From NCBI GenBank assembly GCA_027625915.1, contig JANTQA010000015.1:11747001-11811000 (forward strand): a stretch of DNA of 64,000 bases. The letters run 5' to 3'. The stretch comes from Anaeramoeba flamelloides. Its lineage: Eukaryota > Metamonada > Anaeramoebidae. Position 1 is the stretch's first letter; the number at the start of each line of letters is the position of its first letter. The translations under genes and the position numbers were made by a program. This document shows positions 1 through 11,710 of this stretch, piece after piece. The notes below the pieces were generated by a model, which worked only from the letters and a program-made list of their open reading frames with translations, made no database searches and was not told the DNA's origin.

Positions 1-30
1 TTTATGTTATAAAAGTTGTTATTATAAAAT

Positions 31-81
31 TTTATAACATTTTAAACCTTTATAACACCTTTACAACACGTTTATAACATG
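31..81. repeat. 11-bp tandem array, TTTATAACAnn unit
   Basis: Units TTTATAACATT (31-41), TTTATAACACC (49-59), TTTACAACACG (60-70) and TTTATAACATG (71-81) lie in phase except for a short 7-bp partial unit (42-48). The array may continue to the left of the window. Function unknown. Confidence 0.55.
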
Positions 82-680
82 TTATAAAAAACTTTTTTTA
101 TTAGGATTGTTTGATTAATTAGAGTGTGTTAAAAAGTGCTAGGGCTGATATTAAATAACCATGGAAATTATTTTGTGTTAATATTATAACATAATTGCAC
201 AAATAAACTCATTAAATACTGTATCTACTTTATGAGTATGTACCTTTTGTTTATGTAATGTTTCCATCTTACTTGCCCGAAGCTTCTAAAATTTTTCTGT
301 TTTGATTAATCCAAAAAAATGTTAACAATAAGTCACTTTTTCCAAACGATTACAGGATCATAACCAAATAATTTTTCCTTCTGAAATCATTTTTTTTTAT
401 TTATCATTATTTATATGCCTTATTCCAATTAAAAACAAACCAGTATGCACCACATAATAAACTCCTAATTCAATTTTTTATGACACACCAAAATTCAATT
501 TTCAAAAAAAAAACATCTTATTAAGGGAGTATCCACGGTAAAGGAAAATTTTTCACTTTTTTGCAATTCTGAAGAGGATCAGAAAATAACATTTTTTACT
601 TTGGTTGTAACTCATTGATTTTTATTATTTAAAGTACTTCATTCATTAGATTTTTTAAATTTTTTTTTCAGGTCTCAAAG

Positions 681-783
681 AAATTGCCACAATAGAATGT
701 TGAGTTGAATTGCAAAAAATAGTGTTTTGAAAGTTGAATAACTTTTCTTTTATCCTTCTCTCAACATTCTATTGTGGCATTTA
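681..783. repeat. Hairpin with 23-24-nt near-perfect arms
   Basis: The left arm contains GCCACAATAGAATGTTGAG and the right arm at 758-783 contains CTCAACATTCTATTGTGGC, an exact reverse complement. They are separated by about 55 nt. No coding sense. It could be a small MITE or a folded-RNA precursor. Confidence 0.7.
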
Positions 784-1138
784 ATTTTTTCATTTTTTTA
801 TTTTTTCATCATTTTTTGAGATTTTTTTAATCCTGACAAGATAAAGCAATTAGAAATATTTTTTTTTATTAGTGGCATTTGGGATTAATGGATTTTGTTT
901 AAAATGAACAACAACATTACAATTGAAAGAATCATAAAAGGAAACATAAATGGGACTTAAATAGCTAGAAGAATTCCAAAATTAGAATAATTAAGTCAAA
1001 TTATTACTTATTAGGATTTTAAATCATTGGGTTTAGTGGAATTGGAGAAGTGAATATGATTATATGTTATCAAAGTTTAAAACACAAAATAGCCACAAGT
1101 TTTATTCAAAAAATCTGAAATTATCTTCTCCCAAAAAA

Positions 1139-1692
1139 AAAACTAAACCCCATTCCAAAAATTCCAACATATCAGAAAATCAAAAATAGGAAAACAAAAA
1201 CTCAATTTATTATATTTTCCCAAACGTAATATAAAACCATATTTAAATAACATAGTATTAATGGTTTTAATAAGTAATCATTTTCATCCAAATATAAGAA
1301 AACAATATAAAATAAAAAATCAAAACAAGTGTACCCAAAATAAGTAAACGAGCTGAAATGAAAGAGTTTGAACAAAAAATATATTGGTAGATTTGTTAAA
1401 ATTACACCAACAATGGTTGATCGATCAAATGATAAGATACCATGCACAGGTTGTATGTGGATTTTTCAATTTTTGAAACTCAACACTAACATTCTATCAA
1501 CCATCTATAAAAAAATTTCAGATCTAACTAAACTGATTAAGTAACTGAAAAATTGGAAATGAAAACAAAAACAAAAAAGACAAAAAATGAAATAGTTTGT
1601 TGAATTAAAATTAATTTCGAATTGGATGTAAATCATGTTATTGTTATTTTTTCAACTGTTTAAAATGTGTCCAAATTAATGGAATTAAGTTT
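1139..1692 (+). mobile_element. 540-bp terminal-inverted-repeat family, copy a (MITE-like)
   Basis: The left end has ATTCCAAAAATTCCAACA and the right end reads as an imperfect reverse complement (AATTTGGACACA on the other strand). The interior contains a TTGATCGATCAAATGATAAG palindromic block. The whole unit aligns base for base over most of its length with the copy at 50,771-51,308 in the same orientation. No open frame of use is present, so it is non-autonomous. Age: clearly diverged from its sister, with many substitutions and small indels. Confidence 0.75.
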
Positions 1693-1859
1693 ATTTTAAT
1701 AAAAAAATAATAATAAAAAAAACTATTCTATCAATATAATCTCAATTTTTTTATTGTTGAACATGACTAAAAAAAAAATATCAAATAATTTTTTTAAAAA
1801 AATTTTTAGAGAATCTACGATCACACGCCACTAATATAAAATGTTCTTATCTCATCTCT

Positions 1860-2379
1860 CTCAAATTTTTATCATGTCTTATGGTGTAGCTACTCCTTTA
1901 AATAAATTAAAAAGAAATACTATATTAGAACTACTAAATAATTGAAATGTTAACAATTATTTATAAATTACAATACTCACAAAATAATAAATAAATAATT
2001 ATCATATAAAAAATTATCAGAATTATCAAAACTTTTACGGTGAGCACAACAAAAAAATGCATTGAAAAAATTGTTTAAATTCTATTAACAATGATTGATC
2101 AATCAAAAGTTAGAAAGTACCAACTAATTTTATTTGGGTTTTTCTATTTAAAAAAAAACTCAACTTTAACTTAATATCAATCATTCGAAACGATTTTTAC
2201 AATTTAAGGAAATTCATTACGTAATTCAAAAAATGAAATGAAAACAAAAAATAAAAAAAAATGAAAAAATGATAGAAATATTTTTCAAAAATCAACTTTA
2301 TTTCCAATTTGAATGAAATTGTATTATTGTGATTCTTTTAAATGTTTTAGTTGTTTCAAAATTTTGGAATTTTAGTTTA
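1860..2379 (+). mobile_element. 540-bp family, diverged copy b
   Basis: The right end (CAAAATTTTGGAATTTTAG) and the interior (ATTACAATACTCACAAAATAA, then a TGATTGATCAATCAAAAG block) match the copies at 27,901-28,439 and, reversed, 22,389-22,930. The left end is worn and cannot be placed exactly. Confidence 0.6.
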
Positions 2380-2489
2380 ATTTTGAGAATTGATTTAATT
2401 TTTTAAAGAAGATTATTGTTTTGTTGTGATCTATAACTCAAAAACGGAAATCGATATCATTTTAGTAAAGAGCAATAGCAGTTGCAATA

Positions 2490-2491
<2 letters not shown>

Positions 2492-2526
<35 letters not shown>
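2492..2526. repeat. (AT)n microsatellite
   Basis: About 17 AT dinucleotides. A second run lies at 2,676-2,702, preceded by an uninterrupted run of 11 C at 2,663-2,673, the longest C run I noticed in this AT-rich window. Confidence 0.95.
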
Positions 2527-2531
<5 letters not shown>

Positions 2532-2675
2532 TTGATTCATATAAAAATTCATGGTAACCTTGCAAATACTGTAGCTATCATATCAATAAAAAAAACAACC
2601 CTTTTTAAAAAAATTTTCAAAATTTAAATCAACTTTTCGTGTTTTTATTATTTACTATTTCTCCCCCCCCCCCTC

Positions 2676-2706
<31 letters not shown>

Positions 2707-2732
2707 CACAAAAAAAAAAAAATAGAACACAG

Positions 2733-3903
2733 ATTTCCCTCGAATAAATATGAATGCACTCGGCATAAAGAGGAATTTAATCTATTTTGTCAAGAAGAAG
2801 AATGTTTAAAATGCTCGAAATGTATTTCGGATTGTAAAAATAAAAACCACAAGTTGGATGATCTTGGCTTGGTTGCTGATAATTTTATTAAAGAAAGCGA
2901 AGAAATTGAACTGTATTTAATTCATCAAAAAAAAAAAATAAAATCCAAAAGATTAAAATCAACTGGCAATCAAGAAGCGTTATCAAAGGAAATTGACATA
3001 TCTATTCAATTAATTGAAATGCGTTCAACAAAACTAAAAAATCAAATAGACATTATGACACAAAATAGTATAAACTCTTTAAAAGAAATAAAAAAATATT
3101 TTAATCTACAATTTTTAAAATATAACAAAATGGAAAAGGAAAAAACACTACAAGTAAAAGAAAAGTTAAATAAGTTAAAAATAATACCCAAACAATATTC
3201 CAATCAAAAACAAACTATAGATATCATTCAGGATTGGATGAAAGTTAAAAAAAAAATTGTTCCAAATTTAAATCAAAAGAAGAAAATGAAACAAAATGAA
3301 AGAAAAAAGAAAAGAAAATTAAAAATAAAAAACTCCATTGATAAATTTCACCCAAAATTAATAACAGAATCTATTACAATATCCAATAACAACCAAACAA
3401 TTTGTAATTCGGGAAAAGGTTTTGGACGAGTTTGTGGTCAAAAAAAATATTTGGACGGAAAATATAAAATCCAAATTAGAATCGATTCCTTTCCTCTTAA
3501 CAAAAATGAAAATAATGCTATATGTATAGGGGTGATCGATCAAAAAAACAGAAAAAATTTTGTTAAAAATGGGAAATGGGAAAATTCTTATTATTTTAAA
3601 GTTATATGGGATAACACATTGAATTCATTGCAAAGCCTGAAAAGAAAATGCGAATCAACCTTTGTACAACATCAATACGCAACACCAATAAAAAAGGGAG
3701 ATATTTTAACCATAATTTTGGATATGAATAAATACCAAGTCTCTTTTGTAATCAATGATCAAAATTTTGGAGTCGCTTGGAAAAAAATTTCAAAAAATGT
3801 TTCTTTTTTTGTTGATCTGCCTTGGTTAACAAATAATGTAAAAAATCAAATTACTTTATTATCAATTCAAAAAATTATTCAAAAAAGAAAAAAAAAATTT
3901 TAA
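2733..3903 (+). CDS. TRIM-like protein: B-box zinc finger, coiled coil, SPRY-like domain (5' exon missing)
   Basis: The reading frame is open upstream of the first possible in-frame start and encodes a B-box: YECTRHKEEFNLFCQ, then ECLKC, CISDC and KNHK, giving the C-x2-H-x7-C spacing followed by further Cys and His ligands (nt 2,752-2,850). Next comes a Lys/Glu-rich coiled coil of about 120 residues (nt 2,880-3,250). A C-terminal SPRY-like fold follows (nt 3,400-3,880), with GKGFGRVCG, DGKYKIQIRI, AICIGVIDQ, GDILTIILDMNKYQVSF and NFGVAW. The order matches TRIM proteins without a RING finger. Exon start is set at the AG at 2,731-2,732, which leaves the first exon and the Met unknown. The stop is TAA. 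SPRY domains bind peptide partners and B-boxes mediate assembly; substrate unknown. It has no close neighbour gene. Confidence 0.7.
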
Positions 3904-6900
3904 GAAAAGTTCATATGTTTTATACGTTTTTATTCAGATTCATACCTTTTCATCATTATATAAAATTAACAGCATTTATTAATTTACTAATAAAATCACT
4001 TTTTTGTATAATTGATTTTGCTTTTTATTGGGTTACATTTATTAAAAATTATTTTTGATTCTTTTTGGATTTATCTTTATATGTCCTTTATAAAATTAAG
4101 CACTATTTTTTTCTGATTAATATTTTTCGAAATCTAGTTTTATAACTTAATTCAATTAACCACTGGGATAAATTTTTTTAGAATAAAAACACCCTCAACT
4201 TTTGAATATCAAAATATTTTTTGAAATTAGTGTGTACTTTTTTATTTTGCTTTGAAAAATTGGGGTTGAGAAAAGTTTGAAATCAAAGAATAAGTTAATA
4301 TATTAAATTAGGTTATTTTCCAGAGAGTTTATCTTTTTTAAATAACTTTTTTTTTAATTTTTACCATTCAAAACTAAAAAAAAAACATTTGAAGACCAAA
4401 TTAGTGCCTTTTGTGAAAAGAAAATTCCCATAATTTAGAATTTGTTTTAGTAAATGAGTTAAAACAAGATAGTGTATCTAAAAATATACATAATTTAAAC
4501 TTTGAATTCAATCATTTTGGCAAAAACCTGTTTTCAAGAAAAAATTAAATGGAAACTTTATTTATTTTTATTTTTTCATTTAGTTTTTCTAATTTTATTA
4601 ATGGAAGGTATTTGATCAGTTTTCCATTTTTAGTATTTTTTGTTTCATAGTGACATATATATATATATATATATATTACAATAAAAATTTATCAAATTTG
4701 AAAATTCAAAAGAGTTAACATTAATGAATTTAGATTTGAATAATGAAATTATTTACTATTTCGGGAGTAGTATTTTTAAAAAATACAATTAAATCTTGTA
4801 AAGATCTTGAAATTTTTTTTTTGTAATTTGTGTTTTAGCTGATGAAATAGATGACTTAAATGAATTTAAACAATTTATTAATCTGGGTCTCTTATTTTGT
4901 AATTCTAAAATTCAAAGGTTTCCTATCTATAACTAAGAAAAAAGTAACCTATTAGTTGTATTAATTATTAAGTAATCATTTTCTTTTGGACTGGGTTAAA
5001 AAAAATGACAAAAAATAACATATATACAAAGATGATTTAATTATCTTATCCATTAGATCAACTTCATGTCTCTTACTCTTTCAAATTTAGACTATTTTCA
5101 AATTAACTATTGTTATTTTTTGTTATTCAAAATAACTTTTTAGGATGATGGCGAGAGTTTCTAATTATTAAAATTAGAAGATTTGAGGATAAATAAAAAT
5201 AGTAAATATGATGTAGAACAAATATACCAGCTTATATTTTTTTTCGAAAAAAGTGAAAATTAAAAGAGTCTTTTATTCATCCGATTCATCCAATTTGGAT
5301 GTTTTTAACAAACAACAATAACAAAAAATAACTGTTAAAAATTTCGAGATAAAATTGATCAATTTTTTTGAGTTTGGTAATTAAAAGGAGATTTTGGGAA
5401 ATTCAGTATTAGAGGAAATTTTTCAAAATTATTAAACAGAATTAGAATTTTTTACATTTTTTGTTTTTTAATTTCCGATATAAAATCGGAAATATATTTG
5501 TTTTTTTTTTTTGTTTGTTTTGCTTTTTATTTTAATTATTGGTATTAAATCTTCCCTTTCAAATAATAAATCTTGCAATTTTGTGCCTTTCTGAAAGATA
5601 AGCTGATTATAATTCTCGATAACAGATTAAAAATATCACCTATCAGGAATTATAATGAGAATATTTTTTTCAAATTCACTAAAATAATACGAGATATTTT
5701 CAAAGTTCAAAACACTCAAAAAAAAAAAAGAAATTGTCATTTTGATTATCAAATGGAAAGATTAAAAAAAATAGTTTAAGTGGTCCACAAGCCTAAGTTT
5801 GGATTTAACAATATTTCAAACTTGTATAAGTTACTGTAAAAAATCTTGAGAACAATTTGAGAAATTTTTTGGTATTTTTAGATTTGAAATGCTAATTATG
5901 AAATATGAAAATCAAATTTTGACCTGATCTGACAAAGTAAAAAATTGTGAAAATAGTTGGAATTGTAGAAATTTCTAATTTTTTCGAAAAGAAATTCTCA
6001 CTGAGTATATTAAACTGAATTTTTAAAACTATTCTAAGAACATTTTTATAAATAATTTCACCTTTTTCACCTGAAAAAATTATATTATATTAAAAAAAAC
6101 TTATTTTAACTTCTCATTTATTGATTCGAAAAGTAGACTTTTATAAATAATTAACATATTAAAATAAAAAGTCTCTTGATTAAATTAATAGGTTCCTACA
6201 CACAGAATATAAAAATAATAGTTTCAATTTGGTTTTTTCATTTACAAAAAAAGACAATAATCAAGAAAAATTGTTTTTGATATATAGTAGGGAAAAAAAT
6301 ACCCAACAAGAAAAAATAATCACTGATAAGATTTTTGATTGTGAATATTCGGAAAATTGATATTTAATTTCAAATATTTTCAATCAAATCCTTTTTTTAA
6401 CTAACCAATTTTTTTATGAACCAAGTAATAAACCTACCTAAAGTTCATTAAAGTTGGGTGTTTATAGAATTCTCAATTTAATTGTTTGAAAACCTACAGT
6501 AGATCAACTATTCTTTGAAAAAAATTAGAGTTTTTATACTGTGGTTGAACTAACCGGTGTTTTAAATATTAACCCATTACTAAAATTTAACTCATGCAAA
6601 AAATATTGGATGACTCTAGAAATAAAAGAAACAAATCAATGGTATGACAACAGTATATAAATAAGAAATTGGGTTCTTTAAATAAATTTTAAAAAAGAAT
6701 TATGAAAATATTGGGAGATTAAAATGTTTTTTTTTGACAAAAAAATGAGCAAAATTTCATTTCTTTGAATTTTTAAAAAAAAATCATTTATATCTAAAAA
6801 AATTTTATAAATATGATGAAAATTTTGAAACAAAATCATTAAATATTATTGTGAATTTTCGATTATTCAAAGATCTAACCTCTAAAGTCAATTTGGATCT

Positions 6901-7774
6901 AAACCAAGAATCTATAATGAATTCTGGTCTTCCAATACCCAAGTCTGAAAAAAAAACACGAGTTAAATTTTCGTAATGGGTTAAAGGTTGTCAACATGGG
7001 TTATTTACACCACTTTAGAGGTTTATTTTTGTTTGGAAAATGATATTTTGTTATTCTTGTTTTTTCATTGATTGAATGGTGTTTTGAACAAATGTAATTT
7101 AATTAATCATCATTCTAAGAAGTAGGATGAGTTATAATTTCAAAAGTTTGTTTCTTAAAAAAAAGAATTTGATTCTAAATAGAAGAAATTATCCAACAAT
7201 TTTCCTAATTTTCACAATTACAAATCTTTTAATCGATTTTTTTCATGACTCTTAAACCAAACACCTTACATTCAACCCTTGCTTATTTTCTGTCTACGAT
7301 TTGAAAAAACCCTAGAACAGGGGTTTTGGTTCAGTAGTACAAGCAAAATGAGGTATTGCCTGAGATCATTGAAAATTGTTTTAACCAAACTAGGTTTAGA
7401 TTCTTAGTTTAATCTTCAAATCGGTAATCTACTTAAAAAACACTCTGTTCAAAACAACAGATATTTGGCCTATACTCTTCCAGCTCGACTAAACCCCAAA
7501 TAAAAAAGATGAATATTCTTTCATAATGATTAGGTTTGAAAATTATTAAAAACTTTTGCAAGAAAAAAATCACTTTACAACCAACTCAAAGATTTTTAAA
7601 AAACGAAACCCAAGGTTTCAGATTATGAATTACATCAGATTAACATGAAAATATATGAACAAATTTTATATTTTATATTTTTTAACTTTAAGTTTTAATA
7701 TTTTACAGCCCATTCAACTACCACATTGAATTTTATTTACAAACCAAACTTTTTTTCCAAAAACCATTCAAATA
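3904..7774. other. Intergenic region between the B-box gene and eIF4E
   Basis: No gene is supportable. It contains an (AT)n tract (4,654-4,676), a small palindrome built on TTTCCGAT / ATCGGAAA (5,470-5,492), and an AACCTCTAAAGT / ACTTTAGAGGTT inverted pair that encloses about 140 bp (6,878-7,024). Just before the eIF4E start, an AATATTTTACAG at 7,697-7,708 could be a 5'-UTR intron acceptor, but nothing confirms it. Confidence 0.5.
6878..7024. repeat. Small inverted-repeat unit, AACCTCTAAAGT arms
   Basis: AACCTCTAAAGT at the left and ACTTTAGAGGTT at the right are exact reverse complements about 140 bp apart. The interior is slightly less AT-rich than its surroundings. It may be a tiny MITE; I found no second copy in the window. 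Confidence 0.4.
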
Positions 7775-8527
7775 ATGACCAACAAAAAAGAAATAAATGA
7801 AAATGAAAAAGAAAAAGAAAAAGAAACAATAAATGAAAAAGAATTCAAAAAAGAAAACGAAAAAGAAAATGAAAAAGAAAATGAAAAAGAAACAAATGAA
7901 AATGAAAAAGATATCAAAAAAGGACATTACACTCTAGACTTTGATCCACAACAAAAACACCCACTTCAAAACAAATGGGCAATGTGGGTTGACGGTTATA
8001 GTGGATCACGTAATTGGGGAGAAGATATGAAAAAAATCCTTGATTTTGAAACAGTAAAACATTTTTTTTTTTTTTTTTTTTATTTCCAATACCAAAAATC
8101 AACAGAACGAAAAGACTAAGTATCTGGTACATTAATTTTACAATTTTTTTGAAATTTGATCCCTGTTTTTTTGCTTTTTTAAAAAACTTGTCTTTTTTTA
8201 TCAAATATTGAATCCTTACTTTTTTTGTTTTTTGGTTTTCAAAAAATTCACTGATTCTTATTCATTAATTTTTTATTTGTTTTTGGTATTTTGATTCCAA
8301 AATTTAACACAACGTTTCTATAGGTCGAGGATTTTTGGGGAATGTACAATAATTTAGTTTCTGTTTCAAAATTAAAGCACGGAACAAATTTCCATTTATT
8401 TAAACATGGAATTCGTCCTGAATGGGAAGACTCAGGAAATGTTAATGGTGGGAAATGGAATTTAAGAATTAATAGACAAGTTTCAAAATTAGAAGATTTG
8501 TGGCTTGATACAGTAAACACTATTTTT

Positions 8528-8559
<32 letters not shown>

Positions 8560-11165
8560 TTTTAATATAATAATTCTTTATCTTTTGTTAATTTTTTGTT
8601 ATTTTCTTTATTTTTTTTTTTACAAATTTTCAACTAATTTATGCAACGGATTGAAAACCAATGACCCTCACGATTTTCAAATTAAACAAAAAACATTTTG
8701 TATCCCTCCTATTTGAAACAAAGTGTGACGATAAAGTTTTTTTAAAAAGAACCCCAAAAACAGTTGACAACTGGATTACATCTAATTTACAAAAGTGCCA
8801 ACTAAAAGTATAAAAAGTGTGTTTCAAACTTTCAAATTCACCTGTTTTATTCAGTTTGAACAACACTTTTTTTTCACAACTTTTATTCCACACTTTTTTC
8901 AAAAGGTCAAAAAGATTTTGGCTACTGTTTTAAAATCTTTTTTGTTCACACTTTTTGAAAACCACTTTCTCAAATAGTCGAATTTTCTTTCGTTCGAAAC
9001 TTTATTTTTTGATATTTTTTGTGGTTTTGATCAAAAAGTTGAGTTACTGCCACGAAACAAATTTACAAATAGGTGTGTTTGTCTTTTTTCTCACATTTTA
9101 AATTCGAATGTGGGTTGTGAACTCAAACTGTAATTAATAAACAATATTAAAGCCGCTCCTTAGTTGAACAATTCTGAAATATAAGGTTTTTTTCTGAAAT
9201 CCTCTAAATAATAGTTAGCTACATTTTTTCACAAAAGCTGAAGAAATTATATTAAATTTTATATAGTTACGAGAACAAAGAAAGAAAAAAGAGTTATTTT
9301 TTGTTTTTTGAGAGTTTGTCAGATTTATTTTTAGGTTTAATTTACTTGTCTTTTTGTTTTATTTTAATTTTTTTTTTTAGTACAAAAAAGAGTTTTTTTA
9401 TTTGTCAAAAAATAATTTTCAAAAATTGGAAATTAATTCCTTTTTCTAATACTATTTGTTGCAAAATAAATGGTACAAAATTTTCATTCATCTTTCTAAA
9501 AAAAGGTTTTAATAAAATCCTGTAAAATTTCCATTTTTAATTCCATAAATCAGTTTAAATTATTCTTTTTCTTATAGAATTGGAAACTTTGATGAATTAT
9601 TTGAATTCTTGGAATGTGATTCTATTTTGGAAAGCGGAATGAAAATTTTGATCTTTTTATTTTACAATTAATAGTAAATGAGAAAAATTGAAAATAGAAA
9701 ATTCTTTATTTTTGGATGCTCGTGTTCCTATAAATTTCAACAAAATTATAAACGACAAATTCTCATCAACTATTTGACAAAATGACTCAATTTTAACTCA
9801 TTAGGTTCATTGTTAAGGGGTAAAATATTATAAAAGAACAAAAAACATTTAATCTGGCAATGAGAGAATTTTGAAGTCACTAAATTTGTGTCTTCTAATT
9901 CAAAAAGCGTCTAGACTAGATATAGTCATCAGAAGTGATTTAAACTTAATTTAGTTTTCTAATAAATTTTATATTTTTTCGTAAATCTTGAGAAAAAAAT
10001 AACTTCTATACGAATAGAACCTGATTAACCGGTGTCAATTCTGTACTCAGCTTTGGTATTTCTTGAGCACTCTTTGTAAATTTAATAAGCTTGAATCTAA
10101 CTTCTTAAAAATCTTGTTAAATAATCAAAAAGAGAAAAATTATCATCTTAACTTCAAAATGTTTAAAAAACTCAAATTTAAATCAAGTTTAAACCTTAAT
10201 ATAGACACAAGTCATTTTTCCCCGTGAGACTTCATTTAAAAAAGAATTTTTTTATTATCAACTGAATCACAATATAATTTAAACAAAACAATATTTCAAA
10301 AATTGTGACTCGCATGAAATAATAAAGTGAAAAATTAATCTTTCTTTAATTCAAGAACAACAAATTATGAAAATCTTCTTAGTAATTACTTTTTAAATTA
10401 TTATAGCTCATAAAAGCCTGATATTTTAAAAATTATCAAAAAATAAAAACCAAAAACTAAAAAAAGTTAATCAGAATTTTTAAAATGAGCATTACCGGAT
10501 TTTTTATTACTGAACTTTTCCTGAAAAAAAGTTAACAAAAAGCTTTTTTTTTGAAGAATCAATATATGTCTTTGAAAAGACATTAAATTATATCAATTTT
10601 CTTTGTAATTATTGGTATTTTAGATCTTTTTTTCCACTTGATCTTTTGCAAAACATTAAAAAAAAAAGAAAGAAAAAGAAAAAGAAAAACATCAACTTGA
10701 ATTTCTTAAAAAACAGAAAAAGAAAAAAAGAAAAAATCAGCTAAATTAGAAAAAAAAGAAAAAAAGAAAAACAAAAAAAAAAAATAAAAAAAAACAAAAA
10801 AAAAAATTGCAAATAATAAAAACAATCTTTATTTAATTCAAAACAATTAATAAATAAACCTATATTTTTCTTAATTTTTTCCTTTAATCCCAAAAAAATA
10901 ACTCACAAAATAGGTTTTATCCTTAATTGGTGAAAGATTTGAACCAGAAGAAGAAATTTGTGGAGCAGTTGTAAGTATTAGAAACAACGGAGATCGAATC
11001 GCAATTTGGACCAAAACTGCATCAAAAAAAGAGGTCCAGCTTGAAATTGGAAAAACGTGGAAACAAGGACTTAATATGCGTGGAATCCGTTTATCATATC
11101 TTACACATAAAAATTCATTATCTACAAATAAAAGAAGTGTATTTCAGGCAACATATGAGCTTTAA
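7775..11165 (+). CDS. EIF4E: Translation initiation factor eIF4E (cap-binding protein), 3 exons
   Basis: eIF4E binds the mRNA 5' cap and recruits eIF4G in the cytoplasm. Exons are 7,775-8,053, 8,324-8,512 and 10,914-11,165, all in phase 0, giving 239 residues. Residues 1-50 are a NEKEKE low-complexity tail, followed by the conserved HPLQNKWAMWV. The cap-stacking tryptophans are W81 (RNWGED; human W56) and W127 followed by E128 (RPEWED; human W102/E103). W98 in TVEDFW (human W73) is the eIF4G/4E-BP face. R179 and W188 in the SIRNNGDRIAIWT segment contact phosphate and methylguanine. Introns start GTAAAACA and GTAAACAC and end ATAG. The first is 270 bp; the second is 2,401 bp and loaded with repeats. 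The joined protein has no gap relative to the family, so the splice sites are firm. Confidence 0.95.
8661..8813 (+). other. 50-codon ORF inside eIF4E intron 2, unrecognised
   Basis: ATG to TAA encodes a peptide whose middle reads FETKCDDKVFLKRTPKTVDN and then WITSNLQKCQ. Its composition is more protein-like and less homopolymeric than the surrounding intron. I do not recognise it. It may be chance or a decayed exon. Confidence 0.2.
9805..9960 (+). repeat. Dispersed repeat R3, copy A
   Basis: It shares AATATTATAAAAGAACAAAA, ACTAAATTTGTG, GTCTAGACTAGA and AATTTAGTTTTCT, in the same order, with the reverse strand of 33,190-33,330. With minor losses it also matches the + strand of 52,535-52,690. 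No terminal inverted repeat is obvious. Confidence 0.75.
10294..10800 (+). mobile_element. GTGACTCA-ended family, copy 1 (in eIF4E intron 2)
   Basis: The left end is TTCAAAAATTGTGACTCGC. The interior shares TAAAAGCCTGATAT, AATGAGCATTACCG, TTTTTATTACTGAACTTT and TTCCACTTGATCTTTTG with the copy at 24,229-24,782, followed by the same AAAGAA-type purine tract. The right end has been lost or replaced before the splice acceptor at 10,913. Confidence 0.75.
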
Positions 11166-11608
11166 TTAATTACAAAAAATAATTACACTTTTCATTTATA
11201 TTTTAAAAAATTTTAAAATTCTTTATATCTATACATATACTTACATACATTCGTATTCCCTTATCTTTTCAAAATTTTTACTGAAAAATTTCTTTATTAT
11301 GTAAAAAAAAAACTAAAAATTATTTTTTTGTGTATTGCTATTTGGAAGTAAAAAGATTTAACAAAATTGAATTAATTTTTTTTTTATATTTTGTTTTTTG
11401 ATGGTTAAAAAGTGATTTTTAATCAAAAAAATATTTATTTTTTTATGTTTTATCATTCTTGTTTATCAGAAAAACAACACACACCCTCCGTTTCTTAAAG
11501 CCTATAACTCATTGAACTTGAATTATTCCTAATTTGAAAAAGCCGAAAAATTCAATATCAATTTTCTGTAATTAGAGTACTCAAAGTATTAATTTTCATA
11601 AATGTATA

Positions 11609-11710
11609 TAAACAAAAATTCAAAATTTTCCACACAGTTCAAACATTTTAAAGAATAACAATAATACAATTTCATTCAAATTAATCAAAAAAATAATAAT
11701 CATTTATTTC
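11609..11710 (-). mobile_element. 540-bp family, truncated end fragment
   Basis: AACAAAAATTCAAAATTTTC followed by CACACAGTTCAAACATTTTA and AATACAATTTCATTCAAATT matches the right-hand terminal 100 bp of the copies at 27,901 and 22,389. The remainder is not recognisable. Confidence 0.65.

Larger units (their letters stand above)
1..2732. other. Gene-free, repeat-rich left end of the window
   Basis: I see no supportable coding region here apart from the unknown upstream part of the B-box gene that follows. The stretch holds a short 11-bp tandem array (31-81), a fragment of the end of the 540-bp inverted-repeat family (about 470-525), a hairpin (681-783), one full copy of that family (1,139-1,692), a second diverged copy (about 1,860-2,379) and two AT microsatellites. 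The first exon or exons of the B-box gene should lie between about 2,380 and 2,732, but I could not choose one with confidence. Confidence 0.6.
8513..10913 (+). other. Giant intron 2 of eIF4E (2,401 bp)
   Basis: The boundaries are fixed by joining LWLDT to VLSLIGERF. Within it lie a 50-codon ORF of unknown nature (8,661-8,813), one copy of a three-copy dispersed repeat (about 9,805-9,960), and a copy of the GTGACTCA-ended family with its AAAGAA purine tract (about 10,294-10,800). Repeat insertion explains much of the excess length over the 270-bp first intron. Confidence 0.85.

Noticed and set aside
2854-2856. A start codon of the B-box gene at TTG 2,854
   Set aside because: It is not an ATG, and the conserved B-box continues in frame upstream of it.
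5573-5779. 68-codon + strand ORF
   Set aside because: Begins at a TTG codon, has no leader or neighbours, and shows no family resemblance.
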